A DNA stretch of 64,000 nucleotides from Lucifuga dentata. Its lineage: Eukaryota; Chordata; Actinopteri; Ophidiiformes; Bythitidae. This document shows, one piece after another, positions 37,196-52,474 of the stretch (position 1 is its first letter; every line of letters begins with the position of its first letter). The translations under genes were made by a program, and so were the position numbers. The stretch covers positions 1-64,000 of the forward strand of contig VXCM01002929.1 of the NCBI GenBank assembly GCA_014773175.1. The letters run 5' to 3'. The notes beneath the pieces were generated by a model. That model did no database searches. It had not been told where the DNA came from and worked only from the letters and a program-made list of their open reading frames with translations.

Positions 37196-38671
37196 ATGGC
37201 GTCCCCCGCGCTGAAGGTTGCAAGTAGGTTTATGTCAGTTAATACGAAGCAAATACTTTTGTCTGGTATTTTGTATCGGTCATTTAATTTATCGTCAGAC
37301 CACAAATAGGACTGCATCGTTACAGACCAGATGATAAGTTAGTCTCTTTTCTCCGTCAAACCATGTTACACCTTATGTTTTCTTGTTCCATGTTTTCGCC
37401 ACACAGTAGCCTACTTTATGTGCCCTGTTGTGTAATGCCTGGATTATTTTGCTTGAAGTCTTAAAATTGTACAAATGAAAGTTTCATTTGCTGCTCTCTT
37501 CATGAAAGACGGGCCCGATAAGCCCAGTCAATCAGCCATTTATACCTGCGAATTTTCATTTCTTGTCAAGTCAAATTTAAACTGATTAAACCTATAAACT
37601 TATGTTTAATGACTGTCATCATGATCAAACTTTGTTTCATCTCTAAGGACCATCGAGGACACATCCTCGGTTGTAATGTTGTTGAGTTACAAAAAAAAGA
37701 AGAGTAGATGCAATGAAAAAATGCTACATATACAAAGTTTATACAGAGTAAAGTGAAAGCATAGCAATTAGGTACTGCATGGATAGACTACATATAGTTT
37801 GTACTATAGATCTATGCATAAGCTTAGAAATAGAGTCAACTTTAAAAACTCTGCAGTCAGTTTATTGAAATATCGGCATACCAGAGAGCTCAAATTTAAG
37901 GCTTTGTAGTTTCCTCCTACATAGAGCTCCAAATCACCTCCCTGTCCTCTGATCCAATCCTTCAGTTTCAGGTCTGTCCAGATGTTTCCGTCTCACACTG
38001 CTGAGATCACATTCAACCACACCTGCCCTCCGTCAGGGAGTCCCTGGGTGGAAGCTGGGAAGGTTGAACCACATCGCCATTGCTGTGCCAGACTTAGAGA
38101 AGGCCACATCTCTGTATCGAGATGTTTTGGGGGCCACAGTGAGTGACAAGGTGCCCCTGCCCGAGCACGGGGTGTACACAGTGTTTGTGGAGCTTGGCAA
38201 CACTAAGCTGGAGCTGCTTCATCCTCTGGGAGAGAAGAGCCCCATTGCTGGATTCTTACAGAAGAACAAGGCTGGAGGGATGCACCACATTTGTATGGAG
38301 GTGGGACAGCTCTGTAAAGATTTGGAAGACTTTCTTAATACTTCTTTAATGCTCATTATCTGCATTTCATACCTTTCTGTTCAGTTAAAGATGAACTGCT
38401 TTGTCAGTATGAGCAGTTTATAGTGGATTAATCAACTTGTCATGATAGAGTATGCGTCAGGCTAACTGAGATTGTACAGTCAATTTAACTTACAGGTATA
38501 ATTTCTGCTTGTTTGTAGGTAGATGATATCCATGCTGCAATAGCAGACCTGAACGCAAAGAACATCAGAACTCTGTCGGCAGAGCCTCGGATAGGTGCTC
38601 ATGGGAAACCAGTCATGTTTCTTCACCCTAAAGACTGTGACGGTGTGCTGGTGGAGCTGGAGGAAGCCTGA
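37196..38671 (+). CDS. mcee: Methylmalonyl-CoA epimerase, mitochondrial
   Basis: Interconverts D- and L-methylmalonyl-CoA in mitochondrial propionate catabolism (odd-chain fatty acids, Val, Ile, Met, Thr). Exons: 37196-37223, 37966-38300, 38519-38671; 171 residues (human 176). The N-terminal 50 residues are Arg/Ser/Leu-rich and lack acids, as expected for a matrix presequence. The vicinal-oxygen-chelate fold begins LNHIAIAVPDLEKA; PLPEHGVYTVFVELGNTK, HPLGEKSPIAGFLQKN, KAGGMHHICMEV and GAHGKPVMFLHPKDC follow. The metal ligands are expected to be His of LNHIA, His of MHHIC and Glu of VELEE. The exon 2 acceptor is ambiguous: TTCAG at 37961-37965 or TTTCAG at 37966-37971, both in frame and differing by two residues. 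A reading through the donor at 38301 only adds a short false tail. Confidence 0.96.
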
Positions 38672-38835
38672 GCTCCTGTTTTTTTCAGATGTATATTCCA
38701 CAACTAGTGTATAAATCATAACAAATGTTGATTTTTATGACATTATTCCTTATAGCACTTATTTCATCTCAGAAATGTGTCTCAAACAATGTTGTTGCTC
38801 CACTTGTCTGTTTTTGAGCTTCCTGCTTTGCTGTG

Positions 38836-38841
38836 AATAAA
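38836..38841 (+). terminator. mcee poly(A) signal
   Basis: AATAAA, 165 bases past the mcee stop. Confidence 0.65.
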
Positions 38842-39567
38842 TGAAATATTATCTTCTTTGTTCATGTACAGTATGAACTTATTGACTTCATTGTTTTAGT
38901 TAATACATGTTTACTTTGCATTGCTACAATAAATTTTATTGACATGACTTTATGACATTTTATGACATGACTTTAAAAACAATCTCCCACACAGGAAAGT
39001 ACTTAAAAAATGTATTTAGGATTAATATTTACTAAACAGTAAACATAGGTAGGTACAGGTCATAGCGATTTTCCATGTATACAACTCAAACTCTTTCACT
39101 GAACTAGTATTTCTATTCAATAGAAATATGGCTCAGTAAAATGTTTTTACCTCAATTACTTTTAAAGTTACAAGTCACTTATGTCCATCTGACACTCCTT
39201 GCTCTCATCACTGGACTGATTGTTTATCCACTTAACTAAAAACTTGGTTTCACTTTGCCTTTACAAACCCAGATTTTCAGAAATGTTTTTTCAGATTTTG
39301 CAGATAGAAAAATACTTTCTTGAAGAGAAACATTTGTCAGTGTCTAATTTGTTCATAGATAATGAACCTAAATTTGGACTTCTGATGCTGAAAAGCCCAG
39401 TTATTTCCCTCCTTATAAAAACCAGATGTACAGGAAATGAAACATCATGTGATTATTTTTGTAAGTGGGTTGAAACTAGGTTCCTCAATTTTTTTTTTTT
39501 AATCATGTTTAGACACTTAGCAAACCATTAAAAAGAACAGAGACTGATATGAATGCAGAAGGTTCAA

Positions 39568-39577
39568 TTTATTTATT
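39568..39577 (-). terminator. Ferritin poly(A) signals
   Basis: Two overlapping AATAAA hexamers on the minus strand, about 285 bases past the ferritin stop. The interval 38842-39567 between mcee and this site shows no gene. Confidence 0.6.
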
Positions 39578-39859
39578 TTGATTATCAGCTCCTGACATAA
39601 AACACAGCAGACACATAGCCATGACAGGGATTCAGCTGTTTGCAGAAAGAGAAGTGCAAGATTTAATAGCAGGCTCTGAATAACTGCTCACAACTCGGGG
39701 AACTGTGGTTTACATAAATAACTAATATGAAGCTATGAGCAAATTATAACAAAATGGCTGGCCACTACCATGCAGATGGTTTTACCTTTTGAATACAATC
39801 TAGAAAGCAGGATACTGATATACATATATAGAATGCATTATAATGTAATCTGGAGGGAT

Positions 39860-43800
<3,941 letters not shown>

Positions 43801-43843
43801 CACTGACGAATTTTGGGCCGAACGTCCAAGCCACACTCAAACC

Positions 43844-43862
43844 TGACGTCACTAACCGGAAG
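43844..43862 (-). promoter_or_regulatory. Ferritin promoter CRE and ETS-like sites
   Basis: A full CRE (TGACGTCA, 43844-43851) and a CCGGAAG ETS-like site (43856-43862) stand about 75-90 bases upstream of the IRE, consistent with a core promoter. The Harbinger-like element begins 46 bases further upstream. Confidence 0.55.
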
Positions 43863-43907
43863 AGAGGGAGGGACTGCACGAGCTGCTCCAGCGAATTTTG
43901 CTGATTA

Positions 43908-44241
43908 TTATGCTGCGTTCGAGTTACCTCGGAACTCTGATTTTTCCGACTTCCTACTTGGAAAAACGCGTTGGAACGGAATTTGAAGCCAGCGCTCCAA
44001 ACTCGGACCAAAATGATCTATCCCGATTTCACGAGTATGACGTCACTCAACGTGGCAGCATCCGTGGAAGCGAGCTTTATGAATGGAAATGATCAGCTAA
44101 GGCGATCAGGCGAATAAAGTATTTTTTCTTACGTGACATTGAAATAGAAAGGTCAAAATATATCGCCAAGTTAACTATCTATACTATATAATAACTGTTT
44201 GCCACAAATCCGACATCCGAGGTCTGTCGAACACAGCATAA
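43908..44241. mobile_element. 334-bp Harbinger-like MITE with TTA target duplication
   Basis: The terminal inverted repeats TTATGCTGCGTTCGA (left) and TTATGCTGTGTTCGA (right, reverse complement) are flanked on both sides by TTA (43905-43907 and 44242-44244). A three-base TWA duplication and short TIR fit the PIF/Harbinger superfamily. It is non-coding. It lies immediately upstream of the ferritin core promoter. Confidence 0.85.
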
Positions 44242-44244
44242 TTA

Positions 44245-46660
44245 GTGTAAGAATTTTGCAAAGATTTGTTGTTTAATTTTTATAAGAAGGAACCAACTGA
44301 GTAGTAGAAGTAGAGCTTTAATATAAGTTTAAGGAATACAGTGGCTTCACACTGTTTTTTCCCCTCTTTAACAATCTCAATAAACATTTCTGCATTTAAC
44401 AAAATACAGAAAATAATATAAGCAGCAGATACTTACAATGAGCATAAAAAGCATCACAACATGAATACAGTAGCATTAGTAAAATGAAATAATGATTATT
44501 CATCGTCATAAGCCAGTTCAGGTAATGTTATAGGGGTCAAATTTAGATTCCATTTTTATAAGACAAAGTTTGAATCATTTTCACGAATAGAATGTTGTAG
44601 TAACTTAAAAAAATACATTTATGTATGTGCAATTTGGCTATTATGACAGTCTTGTTACAGAAATATTATTTCCTAAACAAAAGTTTTATTTTAAACTATT
44701 TTCCTAAAGCTTTATGTTTAGACATTTTTTTAAGTGTACCATCAACTCTACTAGCTTCATATATCATTAGCTCTGAGCTTTCTGAGCCCAACTTTTCCAT
44801 TAAATAAATAAATAAATAAATACTACCAGCTTTGGTTTCCTATGCAGACCTAAAGTGGAAGCTGTCTTTAAAACCAAGTACACATAACACAATTTGGGAT
44901 TTAACCAGATTGTTTTCAGTGATGACTAAAAAGCTGTTTGATGCAACCCATGTTTGCCTTGTTCCCTTATTTGTTGGCTGGTATCATAGGTAGTGAAGAT
45001 ACTGCATCCATGACGAGCGAGGGAACTTCATATAAAGAGAAGACACTTCAGAATTAAATTCTCAATTTATCTGTATCGAAATTGTAAGTCAAATTTGCAT
45101 ATAATTGAAAGATTAAAGGCCCCTTGTTACTTGGAAGTTTCCGTTTTTTGTTTTTTGTTTTTTTTTTGTTTTTTTTGGCACCAAAACTTTACCTTCCTTA
45201 AGTAGCTGCTAAGGGAACATAATGACAACGGGAAGTACAGGAACTTTCCTGTAAGACAAAATGTTCTTAAAACATCCAAGATCCAAATCTGAGGGTTACA
45301 AGAGAATCGAGTTAACTTCTGACTCAGCTTTGAGTTATGACTCAGCTGTGTAGTTTCTTCAGTGACATTACAAAAACTTCAAGATTTTGTAATTAAGGAA
45401 TAGTCATGGTCACACCAGAAAGGTGAATTGGATTGAGACACAATAGAAACTGCCTCACTAATAGTCTTTTCTTTGTTGAGTTTGAGACTTGGTATCTGAC
45501 AGGAAACTGTCTTTGATCCAAGCTTTTGTAGTCTTGAAGTAGAATTGAATCTTATGACTCATTTGTCACTGACAGCCATGTAAGAATGTTCTAACACAAA
45601 CCATGGTGTTACGACCACACTACCATTCTGTTCTGACACTACTGTACATAGTACCAGCCTAAATCCAGGACAGTTTGTGCTTTCTACAACATGCTAGCAT
45701 CTTAAATTCATTTTATCAGTCTCAGAAAAGCTGAAACATGACACAGAATGTCTTACAGAAGTCAAACAACTTGCTGTTACCTGAGTGAAGTTGCCCCTCA
45801 ACAAACGCAAAACTTCGGGAAAACAGAATGCGTTGCTACAAAGCAAATGTTTCGTTTGGTTTAATTATCAAGGGTATCATCTGCTATACTTCACTTTGCC
45901 ACTAAGGGGCGCTAAGTGACACTTGGATGCTGTGACTGTAGAATGACCTATAAAATATTCTTTAATATCTATATATAAAAAAAAAAAAAGCAACACAAAT
46001 GAAAATTTCAACAGCACAAACGATTGCGATTATTTTCCAGTTTTGACTTAGTTGGCAGATCTACTTCACTCAGGTCCTGCTGTTCTATCTGCAGTGATGT
46101 ACACAGCGCCACCTGCTGGTCACGTGCCTCACATGCACGTTCTCCACCTTCAGAGCAACAAATGCAAATCTGTCCTTAAGTGTGCTTTTTGATCTGATCA
46201 GTGCTTTAAGTGGGCCGGTACTCACCGGTACGCAGTACCAGGACCTCTGTGATTTTCATTTCAGAGTAGCGGGACATTTTCGGGTGTACTGGAACCTTGC
46301 ACAATTCTTGCATACAAATGTATGAAATGTAGTACATTACATACAATGTACTGCATTTCTACAGAATAGTTTGGCAGACATCAGAACAAACTCTTGTGTT
46401 ATACTGTGAGACTGGACATCTTTCTGTTATTTCAATTAAACTTTTAGAAAAATCTGGCATCAAAATATTTCCACCTGCTTTAAGTCACCTAAAAATTCAA
46501 CTGTCATACAGTTGACTTCTGAAGACAAGTGACCAGAACACTGGTTTACTGGATGGCCATTTAAGAGACCACTCAACAATTTTTTTCTAAATTTTCAGCT
46601 CTGTCATAATGTATACAGATAAGAATAAATAATAATAACAATAAAAAAAGATTTTTATAA
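44245..46660. other. Spacer between the ferritin promoter and rplp2
   Basis: No gene was recognised on either strand. It holds a short (AAAT)n run near 44803, T- and A-rich tracts near 45150 and 45980, and at 46205-46245 an odd GC-rich block with repeated GGTAC/GTACC words (GGGCCGGTACTCACCGGTAC), possibly a repeat-family fragment. Confidence 0.6.
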
Positions 46661-46662
46661 AC

Positions 46663-46668
46663 TTTATT
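46663..46668 (-). terminator. rplp2 poly(A) signal
   Basis: AATAAA on the minus strand, 17 bases past the rplp2 stop codon. Confidence 0.75.
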
Positions 46669-46684
46669 GATTTTTTCAACAAGT

Positions 46685-49600
46685 TTAGTCGAACAGGCCG
46701 AATCCCATGTCATCATCGGACTCCTCAGACTCTTCTTTCTTCTCTTCCTTCTTCTCCTCAGCTGTAAAACAAAAAGCACACAAGCTGCTTATGATGTTTT
46801 AAACATAATCTACTTTGCTTATGAGGTCACCAAGTCAATTTACACATTAAATAAAAATATTCAAATGCTTCCATGTCAAACTACATCTAGCTCTGCAAAT
46901 GGGTAGTCTGAATGCTGCCTCTTATAGCAGAAAGGAATTATAAAATTAGTTCCCTATTAAGATGCATCATCGAAGAATACCCCTAAGTACTAATCAGAAT
47001 GAGAACCTGTGGCAGGAGTATAATATATCAGTCTTTCAATATTCACAATTTTCTGTGCTCATGTCATATGGATTTTAAACAGAAATCACAAGTAAATCTG
47101 CAGGCCTTGTTTCTGCTTCATAAAGTCTCAATCAGGTTAAAATAAAGTAGTTTAACATTTTACTTAGCCTAAGAGAACCGTGTGATCATGAACAGATTGC
47201 ACAGCTTGTAAATATATTAATATTCAAGGTGAAGGCAAAGGCAATGTGTGCCAAGTGTCCAAGTGTCAGTGCTACTGACTAACAAGGTGCTAAGCTGTAA
47301 TGCTCACCTGCAGCAGGAGCTGCGGCTCCACCTGAGCCAGCAGCCGCAGAGCTGGCAACAGCTACAGCGCCACCTGCTGGCATGCTGGCCAGTTTACCAT
47401 AACCTGAGAAGACAGGAATTGGCAGACATTGAGCACAAGCGGTACCAGGCAGAAAAGCCAAGTGCAGAACTCACATTAATAATATCCATGTCATGAGATG
47501 CAATATTGTTTGGGGTTTGATTACTATAGCACTATACCACAACTTAAATTTGATCATTTCCTGGTCTCAAATTTTTCTGAAACTTTCTTTTTTCTGAATT
47601 TACTTGACCTTTTCTGCACAGTAAAATGAACATTTCATTGTGCAATCAATATCCTTGGCCATCATATGTACACTCATTTCCCTCTTATTATTTCATCATC
47701 GTGGTGAAAAAAGTACTACTGCTCAGTCAGATGACCTCATGACATGGTTGATATCCATACATTCATCAGCTTCATATACACAGACTAGTACTGAATCAAG
47801 CATACTTAATGAATTGATGACAAAAAATGGAAGCAAATTTTTAGGATGTCAAATAAAGCAGGCAGTCTAATGTCAGATTAGCTATTAAGGGCGCTTCATC
47901 TGAAACGATCCATCTGGCTTGGGCCATTTTTTTTGTGTGTGCTAAAAAAAAAAAAAAAAAAAAAAACTTGGTCAGCAACTTGGTCTACTATCCACTATGT
48001 TTATACCTTTGCAGAATTAATGACGGAGTAAAAGTTACAAATTTTGTTGGATGCAGATCCCCCAAATTGGAAAGGGGTTTTCCTGCCTGCTGATCTAGCA
48101 TATTGCGGCATTCAGACACACTGACTAAAGTTAAACTAGCTGCTTAGAGACCTTCCAGTTCCAGCAGGCCCTGAAATCTAAACTCATTGCTACACACAAA
48201 CACAAATCACTCACCTTGGGCAATCACCTCATTCACATCCTTGCCCTTCAGTTCAGAGATAACCTGTAGGCAAGAGATCAAATTTACCTCAATATCACAA
48301 AGGAAATGGCAGACTGCTAGAAAAGCATTCCTGTGGCAACAACAGAAATGCAAAATCCAGCAAACCCCTTTATACCTTGTCCAGGCGTGTGTCATCAGCC
48401 TCAATGCCAACGCTCTCCAGGATCTTCTTGATGTCCTTGGCCTCAGGGCTTTCTTTCCCACCCAGGGCAGCAAGCAGGTAAGCAGCAACGTAACGCATCC
48501 TGCAAAAACAATGAACAGGAAGGTTCAAACCATGAGATGAGTTACATGGATGCCATTGACTAGAAACAGAAGTATGATGGATTGGTCGACCCTAGTCCAC
48601 AAAATGTTTCTTTTTTTCTTTTTGTTTTTGGTTTCTCTGTATCTTTAAACCTAAACAATTTTTAGCCTTTATAAACTTGAACTGTCATCCACTTTATTAC
48701 ATCTCTATTAGACAACAACTACAACTTTCCCTCCAAATCAGAAATCACTCATGCCTCCATACTATCCAAAACACTGCAGGGATGATCTTAACTTTTACCA
48801 AAAGTAAATTGATACTGGCATCTTTACACTTGCCTCTTACTCGATACAGAATTGATATTGTAAATTACTATGAACATGTTTTATATCAGTGCTATACAAA
48901 TAATTGCACTTGCATTACTATTGCTGATACAATCAATATGGTCAGTCACAAAATTAAGGAGAAATAATCTTTCAGCTATGAAGGATATATTTATCATCAT
49001 ATTATGTGCTTTTTAATAAGGCTGTGTTAATTACTTCATACTTAATTTAATTTAAACCATTAGCTATTTGCAATAGCTTATTGCTTATAGCAATAGCTTA
49101 TACTGTCAAGTAGGATAATCTCAACGAGTCATTATGACGTTTAAGACATCAATACAAAATGTCTTCACTGAAATGCATAGTTTATTTATATTGTATATTT
49201 CTTCTTTTGTTATGCGATGCGATTTGCTTTCATAACCGATATTTAGGCACTGACAACTATGATGTACCTGAACACAACACGGCTTCAAGCTAATTTATTC
49301 TCCGTAACAGATGACAGCGGCTCCGCATCAAATCTGAGCATCTTGTGTTCGTGTGAAATAAACTGTTAATTAAAACCTCAACAAACAACTCCGATATGAA
49401 AACTGGCGATATCTTCTATTCAAAATATTAAATCAATGCAAATACACTGTTGCAACATGGTTAATAACCATGTGGAGGAAGATACGTTGCCGGAGTTTAT
49501 GCTCCTTGTGTAAAATGGATTTCTATCGTTAAAATATGCCTCTTTAATGCTTAATATCCACAGTGGTGAGTTTATGTACTAATTTCCTGTGGTTTCACAC

Positions 49601-49706
49601 TTATTCTCACAAGCATTAATGTAGTTATTATATTTTTAAACGACACTCACTTGAGCTAGAGGGGCGAACGCGTGTTCACGTCGAGGTTAGCACGGACAGA
49701 AAGGAA
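46685..49706 (-). CDS. rplp2: 60S acidic ribosomal protein P2
   Basis: Forms the lateral stalk of the 60S subunit as a heterodimer with P1 on P0, recruiting translational GTPases. The non-coding exon 1 is about 49651-49706. Coding exons: 48376-48498 (acceptor at 48499), 48215-48263, 47308-47403, 46685-46761; 114 residues (human 115). N-terminal helical dimerisation domain MRYVAAYLLAALGGKESPEA, KKILESVGIEADDTRLDKV, ISELKGKDVNEVIAQG; Ala/Gly-rich hinge; acidic tail with phosphorylatable serines ending ESDDDMGFGLFD, the GTPase- and ribotoxin-binding peptide. The start ATG is two bases into exon 2. The poly(A) signal (46663-46668) is only 17 bases after the stop, as is common in ribosomal protein genes. 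Confidence 0.97.
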
Positions 49707-49718
49707 GTTACGTTCCGG
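49692..49718 (-). promoter_or_regulatory. rplp2 5'-TOP start region with ETS-like site
   Basis: In gene sense the sequence CCGGAACGTAACTTCCTTTCTGTCC ends in a pyrimidine tract (CTTCCTTTCT) a little upstream of the first-exon donor. Ribosomal protein mRNAs begin at a C inside such a tract (5'-TOP) and are controlled by mTORC1/LARP1. The exact start base is inferred. Confidence 0.6.
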
Positions 49719-49719
49719 A

Positions 49720-50675
49720 TGAACGCGGAAAAAAACTGCGCCTCTTCTTCTACAACGACGCTTAGTTATAAAGCGCCACCTACTGTATCGGAGGTGTATT
49801 GTCATGTTTTCAGTTTTACACTGTTTTACCTGTACCAGGATACAGGTAAGTCCCTGTATTCTGGCTCTTAGATATTTTACCCTCTCTGTATTTATTGTAC
49901 TGCATTCACTGATGCTATTTTTGTTTTCTCTTGCATGGCTCACATTTACCGGCATTAAGTGACTTCAGTCCAACAAGAATAAAATCTCTCCTCTCAACTG
50001 TGCAATTTAGATGTTTACATTTGTATTTCTAGTCTTTTTTTTTTCACCACAAAAAGGAATGCATTTAAAACTGCATAACTGCATGCTTAATCCAGTCAAC
50101 CAATTCAGCTGCTTAAAACTGAGTTAATTTTGGCTGAAAATTGAAACTTTCTTAGGTGTCTAGTTCGCACATAATGGTTGTTTTGTAGAATATAATATTG
50201 TCATTGAAATGCATGTCCTAATTGCTATCCACTAAGTAGTTTTTCACTCAGTGAGTGGATTTTAGACATTGTGCCGCCCTAGTATCTGTCGGGAAACGTT
50301 CTCAGCAGCCTATCAGTGCAGTTGAACAGGTTTGTTTTGCATCCAGATATATTTTTTCAGCAACTTTTGCACTTAATGCTCCACTTTGTGCGATGACTCA
50401 TCATAGTGCCATTGTGACTCCCTGGCAGTGGCAGCATCTTGCCTGCTTTGTCAGGTTACTGCCTCTGTGCGAACAAATGTACAGGTATGTGTGTCCTGCT
50501 TAAATTTACATGCAGCATTTCTCTGTGCTGAAACAAACTGTATTGTAGTACTGTAAAGGACCAGCTCATCTTCCTCTCTGACCTGCTGCTTTGGCATTTG
50601 CACAGCATCCTCAATCACAGCAAACTCATTTAGATATTCTCCACTTTAACCACTTAAAAATGTGTGTGTATGTGT

Positions 50676-50723
<48 letters not shown>

Positions 50724-52260
50724 TACTGCACTATATTATGATGACACAACTGCTTCTCCCTTCTCTCTCCTGCTGCTGGTTTGGCTCCTGATCCATTTTG
50801 TCCTCCTGCTTCCTCCTCAGCTCACGCTGTTGCTGAGCTTGCTCTTGGGTGTGATTGATTTTGGTTGCCAGAATAGACCAAGTGAACCATCCCCATGTGA
50901 GACTCTGCAATGGATTACATCCACACACACTCAGAAACCAGCAGCTGTGCCCCGGTCTCAAGTTGTGCTGTGAACAACCAGCAGCCCCAGTGAATCACTG
51001 TTTTGCACTCTGGTTCCAGGCAGCCAGCACTCATCTGCCACTGAGCTTTTGTTAGAGTCATTCACAAGCATTAGCACAGAATGTCTGAATGCATCTAGGT
51101 ATAACTGTCTGTAAAAGAAAAGCATTGATACATGCAGAGTGATAAATGCTTGAAGAGGAAAGAGGAAATAGTGTAAAAACCTAAGTTGGGATCAGGTTCA
51201 GGTCAAAGTCACTGTATTGCAGAAGAGAAAGAGGCTAATCTACACAATGAACTCTATGAGATCCCAAAGCACTTTAATTTAGCAATGTTTCAATCAACAA
51301 GGTCTTTGTAAATTTTGGCCTGCATTTTAGGGAGGGTATAAAACTCAGTGTGATCTACCCTCTGTCCTCCGCTGAATACTTTAAGAGGGCCTGTGCATAG
51401 ATAGTTAATATAATAACCCAGAGAATGACAATCAAAAGGTTACAATTCAACTTCACCTGTCCATATCTCACTAATTACACCATCCACAGGGGCAGGAGGA
51501 CAAAATAACAGGACTCTTATAAAAGCAGTACTCTACCACAACTATGGCCTAAAATTTACCAGAGGTACATAAACACCTCTCAAACGTGTAAAGAACGCTA
51601 TTATGTTCACAACAGGAACATTGAGTTCAGGGTTATGATACAGGGATGCATTACAGTTATTGTTATTTTGTCTGCAATAGTTTACAACAAGCACACAAAA
51701 CCGACTGTTTCAACTTTGTAATTTCCCAAAATTTTGGCAAAGCTGAATTTGTATTTGGGAGTTAATAGTTGTTTTGTCAATATCAGTAGAAATGAGCACT
51801 CTCTCTCTCTCTCTGAGTATTGTAAAAAGATGTCATTTGGATTTAATGGTTTAAGTCACCTAAATATGGATCCCATTACAGTGATGGAAAGAGGTGTATG
51901 ATGTTGCATTTTCTGTCATGTACGTCTACCTAAACCTGCAGTATTATCCAGAATATCATCTAGAATCTCACCTGTATCTCTGCAACAAGGTGGTACATTT
52001 TTGGTCATTGCGTGACAGATCACGAGCAACTACAGATACTCCTGTCCAACTTCTCAGCCTGTTCAGATAAATAACACTGGCAATTCAGTATCAAAAGCAC
52101 CATTTATCTCAGGTCAAAATTTTATTTGGGGAACAAAAAGAAATGATGAGAGCAGCTGTTGGATGAATATATATCATTCAGTGACTTTGGTTGCTGATGA
52201 TATGTAGGCCTAAAAATAAAAGAAGAGTGTGTGTATGTGTGTGAGACACATTCAGAGAGA
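49720..52260. other. Spacer upstream of rplp2; no gene supported
   Basis: Several open frames (50255-50503, 50662-50973) lack homology that I recognise, lack splice support and overlap a (TG)n microsatellite, so none is called. The rest is AT-rich unique sequence. Confidence 0.55.
50661..50722. repeat. (TG)n microsatellite
   Basis: About 30 TG units with two TA interruptions, in the spacer upstream of rplp2. Confidence 0.95.
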
Positions 52261-52351
52261 TCAAATCAGATTTTCAGCACTGTTTATTTTATCTCCAGTC
52301 CAATTACATTCTACATCACAACACTTTACATTCCATATTAATGTAACACAG

Positions 52352-52474
52352 TAAATTAGTTGACAAACTAAAAATAACATAGTTTAAAAAAAAAAAAATC
52401 ATTCCTGACAACNTAAATTAGTTGACAAACTAAAAATAACATAGTTTAAAAAAAAAAAAATCATTCCTGACAAC
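52352..52474. repeat. 61-bp direct duplication around a single N (assembly join)
   Basis: 52352-52412 and 52414-52474 are identical, separated by N at 52413. Same signature as the dhodh exon 3 duplication: unmerged overlapping contig ends. Confidence 0.93.

Noticed and set aside
38301..38423. Read-through extension of mcee exon 2
   Set aside because: A GT donor follows GAG at 38300, and exon 38519-38671 supplies the conserved C-terminus in phase.
46205..46245. GGTAC/GTACC block as a regulatory palindrome
   Set aside because: It resembles a fragment of a dispersed repeat and has no gene nearby whose control it would explain; evidence too thin.
46762..49650. Possible H/ACA snoRNA in rplp2 introns (SNORA52 lies in the human gene)
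   Set aside because: I could not find a convincing pair of hairpins with H and ACA boxes by eye. A covariance-model search would decide.
50255..50973. Open frames of 82-103 codons upstream of rplp2
   Set aside because: One overlaps the (TG)n tract. The others have no recognisable domain, no consistent splice partners and no support from codon pattern.
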